Both the position numbers and the translations under genes were made by a program. 64,000 nt of DNA from CAG-390 sp045633005 (GTDB lineage Bacteria; Bacillota; Clostridia; Oscillospirales; CAG-272), in contig JAZQXT010000075.1 of NCBI GenBank assembly GCA_045633005.1, forward strand, positions 1 through 64,000. The letters are read 5' to 3'. This document shows positions 25,882 through 33,869 of this stretch, in pieces (position 1 is the first letter of the stretch; the number at the start of each line of letters is the position of its first letter). The notes under the pieces were generated by a model, which was given only the letters and a program-made list of their open reading frames with translations, made no database searches and was not told the origin of the DNA.

Positions 25882-25910
25882 ATTTTACCATTTACGGCGC
25901 AAAAAGTAAA
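25882..25910 (-). promoter_or_regulatory. Promoter for mtaB
   Basis: On the minus strand TTTACT-N17-TAAAAT, about 30 bp before the start. Confidence 0.7.
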
Positions 25911-25980
25911 CACCTATCGCCGCAAAAAACAAAAAAATGTCAAAAAAACTTTAATAGGAAAGAATATTTTCAAAATATCC

Positions 25981-26009
25981 TTGAAAATGGCGTGCGATTA
26001 GAGTATAAT
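25981..26009 (+). promoter_or_regulatory. Promoter for upp
   Basis: TTGAAA (25981-25986), 17-bp spacer, TATAAT (26004-26009). Confidence 0.85.
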
Positions 26010-26056
26010 AATATTTACAAACAGCACATCTTTTGAAGAAAAAGGAGAGCAAAAAA

Positions 26057-26686
26057 ATGAGCATTCTGCATGTTGTTGACCACCCCCTGATAGTTCACAA
26101 GCTTTCTATCATGCGTAATAAAAAGACGGGCTCTAAGGATTTTCGCGAGCTTCTTAATGAGATCGCAATGCTTATGGCTTACGAGCTTACCCGCGATCTT
26201 CCCACCGAGGACATAGAGATAGAAACGCCCGTTTGCAAAATGACGGCGAAAAAGATATCGGGCAAAAAGCTTGCCGTAGTTCCGATCCTTCGCGCAGGCA
26301 TCGGCATGGTAGACGGTATTCTTGCCCTCGTCCCCGTTGCAAAGGTAGGACATATCGGACTTTACCGCGACCCCGAAACTCATATGCCCGTTGAATATTA
26401 TTCGAAGTTCCCTCAGGATATCGAGGACAGAATAGTAATTCTCGTTGACCCCATGCTTGCCACGGGCGGCTCTGCCTGCGATGCGCTTGATATTCTTAAA
26501 AAGCGCGGATGCCGCAACATTCGCTTTATGGCTCTCGTTGCCGCACCCGAGGGTGTTGCAAAGGTTCAAGCGGCGCATCCCGACGTTGATATCTACGTTG
26601 CCGCGCTTGACGAGCGCCTTAACGACCACGCCTACATCGTCCCCGGACTCGGAGACGCAGGTGACAGAATTTTCGGTACTAAATAA
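26057..26686 (+). CDS. upp: Uracil phosphoribosyltransferase
   Basis: This salvage enzyme makes UMP from uracil and PRPP. The 209-aa protein starts MSILHVVDHPLIVHKLSIMR and contains the PRPP-binding signature VDPMLATGGSACDALDIL (about residue 133) and the C-terminal YIVPGLGDAGDRIFGT that contacts uracil. The ATG at 26057 follows AAGGAG. The unit is single-gene, with its own promoter and terminator. Confidence 0.98.
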   Translation: MSILHVVDHPLIVHKLSIMRNKKTGSKDFRELLNEIAMLMAYELTRDLPTEDIEIETPVCKMTAKKISGKKLAVVPILRAGIGMVDGILALVPVAKVGHIGLYRDPETHMPVEYYSKFPQDIEDRIVILVDPMLATGGSACDALDILKKRGCRNIRFMALVAAPEGVAKVQAAHPDVDIYVAALDERLNDHAYIVPGLGDAGDRIFGTK

Positions 26687-26692
26687 GGAATT

Positions 26693-26718
26693 AAAAGGCG
26701 GACTGCTGTCCGCCTTTT
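26693..26718 (+). terminator. Terminator after upp
   Basis: AAAAGGCGGAC and GTCCGCCTTTT form an 11-bp stem with loop TGCT. Confidence 0.9.
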
Positions 26719-26728
26719 ATATAAGAAA

Positions 26729-27718
26729 ATGAGAATATTAAAAATAGAAAAAAACGACGCGGGACAGCGCCTTGACAAGTTTCTTACGAAAGCGGTAAAG
26801 GGACTTCCGCAGTCGCTTATGTATAAATTTCTGCGCACGAAGAAAATAAAGCTCAACCGCAAGCGTGCCGAGCCAAAGACCATGCTTTGCGAGGGTGACG
26901 AGGTGGAGCTTTTTATCAGAGACGAGTTTTTTGACTCTCCCGAAGCCGATACGTCCGCGTACACGCGCATAGAGCCAAAGCTCGATATCGTCTACGAGGA
27001 CGAAAATATACTTTTGCTTAACAAACGCCCCGGAGTCCTCGTCCACGAGGACGACGAGGGCAAGGACAATACCCTCGTTATGCATATGCAGGCGTATCTT
27101 TATCGCAAGGGCGAATACACGCCCGACGGTGAGCAGAGCTTTGCCCCCGCGCTTTGCAATCGCATTGACAGAAACACGGGCGGAATCGTTATTGCCGCCA
27201 AGAACGCGGCGGCGCTCCGTGATATGAACGAGCGTATCCGCCTCGGCGAGGTGAAAAAATTCTATCTCTGCGCCGTACACGGCATTCCCGAAAAACGCGC
27301 AGACGTACTGCGCGCGTATCTTCGCAAGGACAGCGCGACGAACACCGTCACCATCAGCGACCGAAAGCGCGACGGCTACAAGGAGATAATCACGGGCTAT
27401 CGCACGCTTGCCACGGTCGGCAGGGGCGAGGGAGCGCGTTCACTCGTTGAGATCGAGCTTTTTACGGGCAGAACGCACCAGATACGCGCCCATATGGCGC
27501 ACGTCGGACACCCGCTTTGCGGAGAGGGAAAGTACGGCGTGAACCGCGAGGATAAAAAGCTCGGCTATAAGTGGCAAGCGCTTTATTCCTACCGCGTCGG
27601 CTTTGCCTTTGAGAAAAAGGGCGGTGCGCTTGATTATCTGTCGGGCAAGGAGTTTTCGCTGTCCTACGACGACGTGTGGTTCTGCTCGGATTTCGGGGTG
27701 GGGAAGTATGGCAAATAA
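26729..27718 (+). CDS. RluC/RluD-family pseudouridine synthase
   Basis: This enzyme isomerises uridine in 23S rRNA or another RNA. The 329-aa protein has an N-terminal S4 RNA-binding domain (about residues 10-60), the catalytic motif NRIDRNTGG with Asp147, and the later signatures VEIELFTGRTHQIRAHMAHV and GHPLCGEGKYG. It is most like the RluC branch, but paralogues are hard to tell apart without alignment. The ribosome site is weak (AAGA), and the gene starts ten bases after the upp terminator stem. It overlaps lnt by 11 bp. Confidence 0.92.
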   Translation: MRILKIEKNDAGQRLDKFLTKAVKGLPQSLMYKFLRTKKIKLNRKRAEPKTMLCEGDEVELFIRDEFFDSPEADTSAYTRIEPKLDIVYEDENILLLNKRPGVLVHEDDEGKDNTLVMHMQAYLYRKGEYTPDGEQSFAPALCNRIDRNTGGIVIAAKNAAALRDMNERIRLGEVKKFYLCAVHGIPEKRADVLRAYLRKDSATNTVTISDRKRDGYKEIITGYRTLATVGRGEGARSLVEIELFTGRTHQIRAHMAHVGHPLCGEGKYGVNREDKKLGYKWQALYSYRVGFAFEKKGGALDYLSGKEFSLSYDDVWFCSDFGVGKYGK

Positions 27719-29282
27719 GCTCCTTCGCCCATCGTCCGCGTGGCAAAGGCTTCTGTATCTCGCCGCGTCTGCGCTCGCACTCGGGTTTTGTATGTGCTTC
27801 CCAACGGCACTCGGCGCGATAATAGAATGGGTGGCGTTCATTCCCGCGGCGCTCGTGCTTTTCGCACTTGCAGAAAAGCCGCGCAGAGCGTACCTTTACG
27901 GATTTTTCTTCTTCTACGTTATGTATTTCGTGGTGTGGCATTGGGTTTTGAGCCTTTATCCGATGGATTTCGTCGGTATGAGCAACGCATCGTCAGCCGC
28001 AGTCGTTGCGCTTGCGTGGCTTGGGCTTCCCTTGCTTGCCGCGATAGTGGGCGGCTTCGTCTTTCTTGTGTTCGCAAGGCTTGGCAAATCCTGCAATAGC
28101 GCATTTTTGCCCTTTCTTGCCGCCGCGCTGTGGGCGGTGTTTGAGTGGACTCAAACGCTGACGTGGGCGGGCGTGCCGTGGGGCAGACTTGCCCTCGGTC
28201 AGCTCGTCGGAAACTTCACAGTTACAGCAATGAGTGCGTCGCTTCTCGGCTCTTATTTCGTTTCCGCCCTCATCATAGCGACCTCGGCTCTCGCGGCTCA
28301 GGCGCTCTTGCTCGGAAAGCTGAAATGGCGCGTGATAACCGCCGCGTCTCTCGCGGTGGGAAATCTGCTTTGCGGCGCGTTGCTCACCGCAATCCCTATG
28401 GGCGAGCAGAGCGTAAGGGTGGCGGCGGTGCAGGGAAATATCTCCTCGCGCGACGGCTACACTGCCTATACAAACTCGCAAATATGGGAAAAATATGAGA
28501 AATACACCCGCCGCGCCGCCGCCGACGGCGCAAAGATAGTGCTGTGGCCCGAAAGCGTATTTGCATCGCGCTTTCTCTCAAATGACGCGGCGCTTCGCCG
28601 AAAGCTTTCAACACTTGCGGATGACTTGGATATCACCCTTGCCATCGGGTGCTTTGACTACGGCGAGAACCGTGAGATACTTAATTGCATAGCGACCTTT
28701 TATCCCGACGGCACGGCGGAGAGTGAGCTTTACTGCAAGCGACGCCTCGTTCCGTTTGGCGAATATATGCCGTGGCGGACGTTTTTAAGCTTCGTTTTTC
28801 CGCCGCTTGCGGAAATTGCCTCGCTTGAGGAGGATATAATAGCGGGCGATAGCACCGCTATCGCCGACGGCGGCGACGTTGCCCTCGGCGGTATCATCTG
28901 TTTTGACTCTATCTACGAGCCGCTTGCACGCGACAGCGTGCGCGACGGCGCGGAGCTTTTGCTTCTTTCCACCAACGACTCTTGGTTTGGCACGTCGCGC
29001 GCCCTTTATATGCACGTCGCGCAAGCGCGGCTTCGAGCTATCGAAAACTCGCGCGGAGTGCTTCGCGCGGCAAGCACGGGTGTTTCGTGCGTTATCTCTC
29101 CCACGGGCGCGATAAGCGCAAGCATTGGTGCAAATGAGGAGGGTTACGTCGTAGCGGACGTGCTGTTGTCGGAGCGCGATACGCCGTATACGCTTGTGGG
29201 TAACGCTTTCGTTTACGCCTCGATTGCTTTCGTTTTCTCGCTTTTTGCGTATCAATGCGCAAAAAAGTGCAGAAAGAAGTAA
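27708..29282 (+). CDS. lnt: Apolipoprotein N-acyltransferase
   Basis: Lnt adds the third acyl chain to the N-terminal cysteine of lipoproteins in the membrane. The 524-aa protein has about six to eight N-terminal membrane segments (to about residue 235) and a C-terminal nitrilase domain that ends with one more membrane helix. The catalytic triad is visible: Glu in LWPESVF, Lys in CKRRLVPFGEYMPW, Cys in GGIICFDSIYE. I chose the ATG at 27708, preceded by GGGGTGGGG; a longer reading from 27603 lies inside the upstream gene. Lnt is unusual among low-GC Gram-positives. Confidence 0.93.
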   Translation: MANKLLRPSSAWQRLLYLAASALALGFCMCFPTALGAIIEWVAFIPAALVLFALAEKPRRAYLYGFFFFYVMYFVVWHWVLSLYPMDFVGMSNASSAAVVALAWLGLPLLAAIVGGFVFLVFARLGKSCNSAFLPFLAAALWAVFEWTQTLTWAGVPWGRLALGQLVGNFTVTAMSASLLGSYFVSALIIATSALAAQALLLGKLKWRVITAASLAVGNLLCGALLTAIPMGEQSVRVAAVQGNISSRDGYTAYTNSQIWEKYEKYTRRAAADGAKIVLWPESVFASRFLSNDAALRRKLSTLADDLDITLAIGCFDYGENREILNCIATFYPDGTAESELYCKRRLVPFGEYMPWRTFLSFVFPPLAEIASLEEDIIAGDSTAIADGGDVALGGIICFDSIYEPLARDSVRDGAELLLLSTNDSWFGTSRALYMHVAQARLRAIENSRGVLRAASTGVSCVISPTGAISASIGANEEGYVVADVLLSERDTPYTLVGNAFVYASIAFVFSLFAYQCAKKCRKK

Positions 29283-29304
29283 ACCTTAAGTTTCGCTTGC
29301 GTTC

Positions 29305-29333
29305 TTGACTTTTTCTCCGAAAAGGGTTATAAT
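29305..29333 (+). promoter_or_regulatory. Promoter for the HTH membrane protein gene
   Basis: TTGACT (29305-29310), 17-bp spacer, TATAAT (29328-29333). Confidence 0.85.
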
Positions 29334-29384
29334 TTATAAGTATCAAGGTGAAGAATACCGCTGATCTTTAGAGGATGATTATTG

Positions 29385-29993
29385 ATGAACGATATAAAAA
29401 ACGCAGTAGCAAAAAATATTTCCGAGTTGCGCCAAGCACACGGAATGACGCAGATCGAGCTTGCGGAAAGGCTTAATTATTCAGACAAGGCGATCTCCAA
29501 GTGGGAGCGTGCCGAGTCCATTCCCGACGTAACGGTGCTCGTTACGATAGCGGAGCTTTTCGGCGTTACGCTTGACTACCTCGTTCACGAGGAGCATACG
29601 GCAGCCGAGCGCAAGGAGGCGGCGAGCGAGCCTATTCACAAGCATAACCGCCATCTCATCGCCGCAATGTCGGTGATGCTCGTTTGGTTTATATCCCTGC
29701 TTGTGTTCGTGCTGCTTGCTCTGTTTGCGCCCTCTGTCAAGGGCGAATGGCTCTCATTTCTTTACGGCATTCCCGTGGCATCCATCGTGCATCTCGTTTT
29801 CAACAGTATTTGGTTTGAAACGAGAAGAAACTATCTGATAATTTCAGTCCTTATGTGGTCCATTCTTTTGGCTATCCACGTAACGGTGCTTGTGGCAGGA
29901 TATAATCTGTGGTTGCTCTACCTTCTCGGTATCCCCGGTCAGCTCGTTATATTTATGTGGTCAAGGCTTAAAAAAGCTCCTAAAAAGAAATAA
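29385..29993 (+). CDS. Membrane-tethered XRE-family regulator
   Basis: A 202-aa protein with an N-terminal Cro/C1-type helix-turn-helix (about residues 7-62: NISELRQAHGMTQIELAERL, then YSDKAISKWERAESIPDV), a charged linker, and four predicted membrane helices (about residues 88-112, 118-138, 145-168, 173-192) with a basic tail. Such proteins are common in Clostridia and may respond to envelope or membrane signals; no target is visible. The ATG at 29385 is preceded by GAGG; a TTG three bases earlier is less likely. Confidence 0.85.
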   Translation: MNDIKNAVAKNISELRQAHGMTQIELAERLNYSDKAISKWERAESIPDVTVLVTIAELFGVTLDYLVHEEHTAAERKEAASEPIHKHNRHLIAAMSVMLVWFISLLVFVLLALFAPSVKGEWLSFLYGIPVASIVHLVFNSIWFETRRNYLIISVLMWSILLAIHVTVLVAGYNLWLLYLLGIPGQLVIFMWSRLKKAPKKK

Positions 29994-30035
29994 AATCGGC
30001 TCGCATGGAGTGTACTCCAAAGGGGCAGTTTTCAG

Positions 30036-30074
30036 AAATACGGCATATCTCGAAAAGAGGTATGCCGTATTTTT
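30036..30074 (+). terminator. Terminator after the HTH membrane protein
   Basis: AAATACGGCATA and TATGCCGTATTT pair around an inner CTC/GAG stem, and the T run continues past the stem. Confidence 0.85.
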
Positions 30075-30188
30075 GCATTTGTGCCACAAATGCAGTGATT
30101 GTCAGGAAAATTGAAAAGCCATAGATGAACACAAGGGAGCCTTTTTCTTTTTCCCAGAAGGCAATTGGATAAATTTTCACTAAATATG

Positions 30189-30217
30189 TTTACAAACCGC
30201 AAAAAATGTGATACAAT
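30189..30217 (+). promoter_or_regulatory. Promoter for the predicted structured RNA
   Basis: TTTACA (30189-30194), 17-bp spacer, TACAAT (30212-30217). The expected start (about 30224) coincides with the first base of the closing stem of the structured region. Confidence 0.7.
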
Positions 30218-30223
30218 AAATTC

Positions 30224-30439
30224 GCTACACAAAACCGAATAAACTTTTAAGGGCTAATGGTCTTTCTATTTATATAGGGATATTATACCCTTTTTTAGGC
30301 ATACTACTTTTGAATTTGGTAAAAGCGCAAATTCCAACAGGTAGTATGTCGGATACCATTATCCCGTTTATCTGGTTTTGTGTAGCAGCAATCGGAGTTT
30401 GCGTTTTTCGGTGCGCTGGCTTCGGTTGGCGCACTTTTT
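30224..30439 (+). ncRNA. Predicted structured RNA (free RNA or leader of the next gene)
   Basis: This 216-nt stretch lies between a promoter and a Rho-independent terminator and holds nested helices. P1 pairs GCTACACAAAACC (30224-30236) with 30374-30386, 13 bp perfect, and continues through ATAAAC/GTTTAT (30239-30244 with 30366-30371). P2 pairs 30251-30261 with 30355-30365, 11 bp with one mismatch. P3 pairs 30298-30307 with 30341-30350, 10 bp with one G-T pair. P4 pairs GAATTTG (30312-30318) with CAAATTC (30328-30334). One strand between P2 and P3 leaves about 36 nt unpaired. GAGTTTGCG (30395-30403) can pair alternatively with 30326-30334, outside P1. It matches no RNA family I know by sequence; the overall shape recalls 6S RNA. 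A decayed mobile element with terminal inverted repeats is the main alternative. Confidence 0.6.
30411..30439 (+). terminator. Terminator of the structured RNA, upstream of the small membrane protein
   Basis: GTGCGC and GCGCAC enclose further wobble pairs and a TTCG loop, followed by TTTTTAATTTT. It ends 19 bp before the next start codon, so it could be an attenuator. Confidence 0.85.
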
Positions 30440-30458
30440 AATTTTGGGAGGATTTATT

Positions 30459-30737
30459 ATGGATGCATTTGCATTTGGTGCTATTATCGGTTCGATTTTA
30501 AGCGGTGCTGCTGTTGGGGCGGTTCCTGCAATATGTGGCGCAATAAAACAAAAAATAGGTTTAGCCATAGGTGGATTTTTCGCATGTATTGTAGCCTCTT
30601 TCTTGTTGGGGTTAATTTTATCCGTTCCTACCTGTGCCGTCTTTTTATTTTTAATATTCAAAAAGCCAAAATTAGCAGAAAATAATTCAGCTAATACCGA
30701 AAATTCTAATAAGGATCTCGGTGATGACGAAGTTTAA
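30459..30737 (+). CDS. Small membrane protein of unknown function
   Basis: A 92-aa protein that I do not recognise. Residues 3-28 are glycine- and alanine-rich and hydrophobic (FGAIIGSILSGAAVGAVPAI, a glycine-zipper-like pattern), a second hydrophobic segment spans about 34-66, and the tail (67-92) is hydrophilic, ending in Asn and Asp residues. Two membrane helices are likely. GGGAGGA precedes the ATG. Its codons (TTA, ATA, AAT) are more AT-rich than those of neighbours, which suggests recent acquisition. It lies 19 bp after the terminator of the structured RNA and may be controlled by read-through. Confidence 0.65.
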   Translation: MDAFAFGAIIGSILSGAAVGAVPAICGAIKQKIGLAIGGFFACIVASFLLGLILSVPTCAVFLFLIFKKPKLAENNSANTENSNKDLGDDEV

Positions 30738-30751
30738 AAAATAACATAATC

Positions 30752-30788
30752 AAAAGGAACCGACCTACACCGAAACGGTTCCTTTTTG
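30752..30788 (+). terminator. Terminator after the small membrane protein
   Basis: AAAAGGAACCG and CGGTTCCTTTT form an 11-bp stem with a 13-nt loop, followed by one more T. Confidence 0.85.
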
Positions 30789-30932
30789 TATTGATTGCAT
30801 AATATTTTTGATAGAACTGTTCTTAAGAGTACGTCCCGTCGAACTCACTCTTTTTTATGCCAAAATCTGCATTGAATAACCAACGCGCGATACAGCCGAT
30901 AATTGTAATGTAAAAATTGTCGGGGGAAGCGT

Positions 30933-31709
30933 ATGTACTATAACAAAGTCGAAATTTGCGGAGTGAACACCACGAAGCTGAAAACGTTGACGGACGAGGA
31001 AAAACACGACCTTTTGCAAAAAACCAAGGAGGGCGACGACGGCGCGCGCGCCGAGCTGATATACGGCAATCTAAGGCTTGTCCTTAGCATAATACAGCGT
31101 TTTTCGGGGCGGCACGAGTCGATGGACGATCTTTTTCAGGTCGGATGTATCGGACTCGTTAAGGCGGTGGATAATTTTAATCTTGAATTGAACGTGAAAT
31201 TTTCCACATACGCCGTTCCGATGATAATAGGCGAGATACGCCGTTATCTGCGCGATAATAATGCGATACGCATAAGCCGCTCGGTAAGGGACCTTGCCTA
31301 CCGCGCACTCGGCGCACGCGAGGAGCTGATGGGCGACAACCAAAACGAGCCGACACCCGCGCAGATAGCGGAGAAGATCGGCGAGAGCCGCGAGGCGGTG
31401 GTGAGAGCTATGGAGGCAATAATCGAGCCGATGTCTCTTTACGAGCCGATATACAGCGAAAACGGCGACTCGCTCTACGTTATTGACCAGCTTGCGGACA
31501 CGAATTTCTCGGATGAGATGTGGCTCGAAAATATCGCGCTTGCCGAGGCACTTGAGCATCTTGGCGAGAGGGAGCGCAGAATAATCAGCCTTCGCTTTTT
31601 TATGAACAAAACTCAGATGGAGATAGCCGAGGAGATAGGCATCTCACAAGCGCAGGTGTCGCGACTTGAAAAGGGCGCGCTTGAGCGAATGCGCAAGGAG
31701 ATAAATTGA
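30933..31709 (+). CDS. sigG: Sporulation sigma factor SigG
   Basis: SigG directs late forespore transcription. The 258-aa protein opens with NKVEICGVNTTKL, the N-terminal signature that separates SigG from SigF, and contains region 2 (LRLVLSIIQRFSGRHESMDD, LFQVGCIGLVKAVDNF, KFSTYAVPMIIGEIRRYLRD) and a region 4 helix-turn-helix (KTQMEIAEEIGISQAQVSRL). GGGGGAA lies upstream of the ATG. Here it is not next to spoIIGA-sigE, unlike in Bacillus. I could not find a convincing SigF- or SigG-type promoter upstream. Its presence implies the organism or a recent ancestor sporulates. Confidence 0.95.
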   Translation: MYYNKVEICGVNTTKLKTLTDEEKHDLLQKTKEGDDGARAELIYGNLRLVLSIIQRFSGRHESMDDLFQVGCIGLVKAVDNFNLELNVKFSTYAVPMIIGEIRRYLRDNNAIRISRSVRDLAYRALGAREELMGDNQNEPTPAQIAEKIGESREAVVRAMEAIIEPMSLYEPIYSENGDSLYVIDQLADTNFSDEMWLENIALAEALEHLGERERRIISLRFFMNKTQMEIAEEIGISQAQVSRLEKGALERMRKEIN

Positions 31710-31736
31710 AAAAAGCCTCAAAGTGAGGCTTTTTTT
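31709..31736 (+). terminator. Terminator after sigG
   Basis: AAAAAGCCTCA and TGAGGCTTTTT pair around a 3-nt loop, and the T run continues. Confidence 0.9.
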
Positions 31737-31818
31737 CATTATAATAGAATAAAAAAACCTTAATATTATTATATTATTATTAAACTTTACTAAAATAATA
31801 AAATATTAAATTTTATAA

Positions 31819-31847
31819 TTGAAATTGACCTTGAAATGTAGTATAAT
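31819..31847 (+). promoter_or_regulatory. Promoter of the glycogen operon
   Basis: TTGAAA (31819-31824), 17-bp spacer, TATAAT (31842-31847), about 50 bp before glgB. Confidence 0.8.
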
Positions 31848-31898
31848 ATAGGATAGGAAAATTTGATTCCGAATTTTCTGCTGACGAAGGAGGAAAAA

Positions 31899-33833
31899 AT
31901 GGGCAAAAAAAATGAAATGGCGGAATACCTGTTTCATCAGGGTACGAATTTTGAGTCATATAATTATTTTGGCGTCCATCGTGAGGATGGCTTGCTCACC
32001 TTTCGCGTCTGGGCTCCCAATGCTACCGCGATTGCCGTAATAGGCGATTTCAACGGCTGGTGCGGTTGCCACGGCTACTATATGCATCGCTTGAATGACG
32101 GCGGCATTTGGGAGATATCGCTCCACGATATGCCCGACGGCACTCGCTATAAATATCTTATTCATACGAAGGACGGCAGACAGCTTCAGAAGGCTGATCC
32201 CTACGCCTTTGCCGCTGAGCTTCCCCCTGCAACCGCATCTCTCGTTTACACCGCCCCCATCGATTACGCGTGGCGTGATGCGGGCTGGATGAGCTTCCGT
32301 CCGAATGCGAGGGAGTATAACCGCCCGATAAACGTTTACGAGCTTCATCTCGGCTCTTGGAAGCGTCACGAGGACGGCACTTATCTTAGCTATCTTGAGC
32401 TTGCGCACGAGCTTCCGCAGTACGTTAAGCAGATGGGATATACCCACGTCGAGCTTTTGCCCGTTATGGAGCATCCGTTTGACGGCTCTTGGGGCTATCA
32501 GGTCACGGGCTATTACGCGCCCACGGCACGCTTCGGCTCTCCGCACGATTTCTGCGCACTCGTTGACGCTTTGCACGAGGCGGGCATCGGAGTTATTCTC
32601 GATTGGGTTCCCGCGCACTTCCCCAAGGATGCGCACGGACTTTACGAATTTGACGGACAGCCGCTTTACGAGTATCAGGGCTGGGACAGAATGGAGCATA
32701 AGGGCTGGGGAACGCGCCGCTTTGACGTTGGCAGACCCGAAATTCAGTCATTCCTCGTTTCCAACGCTTGCTTCTGGGCGCAGGTCTACCACGCGGACGG
32801 GATCCGCGTTGACGCGGTAGCATCCATGCTCTACCTCGATTACGATAAAATGCCCGACGAGTGGGTGCCTAATATCTACGGCGATAACCGTTGCCTTGAG
32901 GCTATGGCGTTCTTCAAAAAGCTCAACGGACATATGGCGTATCGCCACCCCGCCGTTATGATGATAGCGGAGGAATCGAGCGCGTGGGGCGGTCTTACCT
33001 CGTTCGAGGGCGACGGACTCGGCTTCACTTATAAATGGAATATGGGTTGGATGAACGACGGTCTTTCCTATCTTGAGACCGACCCGATATACAGAAAATA
33101 CCACCACGATAAAATGACCTTCTCGCTGATGTACTCCTTCGGCGAAAAGTATATGCTTCCCATCTCTCACGACGAGGTCGTACACGGCAAAAAGTCGCTT
33201 CTCGACCGCGCCCCCGGTGACTACTACAATAAGTTTGCGGGCACGCGCGCGTTTATGACCTATATGATGACGCACCCCGGCAAAAAGCTACTCTTTATGG
33301 GATGCGAGTATGGTCCTTTTAGAGAATGGGATTACAACGACAGCCTTGAGTGGTTTATGCTTGATTATGACAAGCACGCAAGACTTCAGCGCTTTAACGC
33401 AGACCTCAATCACCTCTATCTTGCAAACTCGCCACTCTGGGCGCGAGATACCGATTGGAGCGGCTTTGATTGGGTGGAGGTCGATAATGCGGACGCAAGC
33501 GTTATCGCTTACCGCAGAATGTCCGACGAGGGCGAGCTTCTCGTAGTTATCAACTACACGCCCGTTTATTACCCCGAATATCGACTCGGCGTACCCTTTG
33601 CGGGACGCTGGAGCGAGCTTCTCTCAAGTGACGATCTTGCCTACGGCGGCGGCGGCGTTACGCACCCCGACGGCATCGTAAGCGAGCCGATCCCCGCAGG
33701 CAGGTGGGAAAACTCCGTTTCGCTTCGCCTTGCGCCGCACGGTGCGCTGATCTTCAAGCTTGATGAAAAGATCTCGGATACCGCGCCGAAGGCAAAGAAG
33801 CTGTCGGCACGCCCAAAAAAGAAAAATAAATAA
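31899..33833 (+). CDS. glgB: 1,4-alpha-glucan branching enzyme GlgB
   Basis: GlgB makes alpha-1,6 branches in glycogen. The 644-aa protein has an N-terminal CBM48 domain (FRVWAPNATAIAVIGDFNGW), the GH13 barrel with conserved regions VILDWVPAHF, GIRVDAVASMLYLDY (nucleophile Asp), MMIAEESSAWGG (acid Glu) and PISHDEVVHGK, and a C-terminal beta domain. The ATG at 31899 follows AAGGAGG; the reading from a TTG at 31863 is less likely. It is the first gene of the glg operon. Confidence 0.97.
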   Translation: MGKKNEMAEYLFHQGTNFESYNYFGVHREDGLLTFRVWAPNATAIAVIGDFNGWCGCHGYYMHRLNDGGIWEISLHDMPDGTRYKYLIHTKDGRQLQKADPYAFAAELPPATASLVYTAPIDYAWRDAGWMSFRPNAREYNRPINVYELHLGSWKRHEDGTYLSYLELAHELPQYVKQMGYTHVELLPVMEHPFDGSWGYQVTGYYAPTARFGSPHDFCALVDALHEAGIGVILDWVPAHFPKDAHGLYEFDGQPLYEYQGWDRMEHKGWGTRRFDVGRPEIQSFLVSNACFWAQVYHADGIRVDAVASMLYLDYDKMPDEWVPNIYGDNRCLEAMAFFKKLNGHMAYRHPAVMMIAEESSAWGGLTSFEGDGLGFTYKWNMGWMNDGLSYLETDPIYRKYHHDKMTFSLMYSFGEKYMLPISHDEVVHGKKSLLDRAPGDYYNKFAGTRAFMTYMMTHPGKKLLFMGCEYGPFREWDYNDSLEWFMLDYDKHARLQRFNADLNHLYLANSPLWARDTDWSGFDWVEVDNADASVIAYRRMSDEGELLVVINYTPVYYPEYRLGVPFAGRWSELLSSDDLAYGGGGVTHPDGIVSEPIPAGRWENSVSLRLAPHGALIFKLDEKISDTAPKAKKLSARPKKKNK

Positions 33834-33869
33834 ATATATATAATCGCAAGAAAGGATCGGATCAAAGCA

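Noticed and set aside
27603..27707. Longer N-terminus for Lnt
   Set aside because: The added residues are a frame-shifted reading of the pseudouridine synthase gene; the ATG at 27708 has the ribosome site and starts the first membrane region.
30224..30439. Assignment of the structured RNA to 6S, SRP RNA, tmRNA or RNase P
   Set aside because: The general hairpin shape recalls 6S, but no conserved sequence of any of these families is recognisable, so no name is given.
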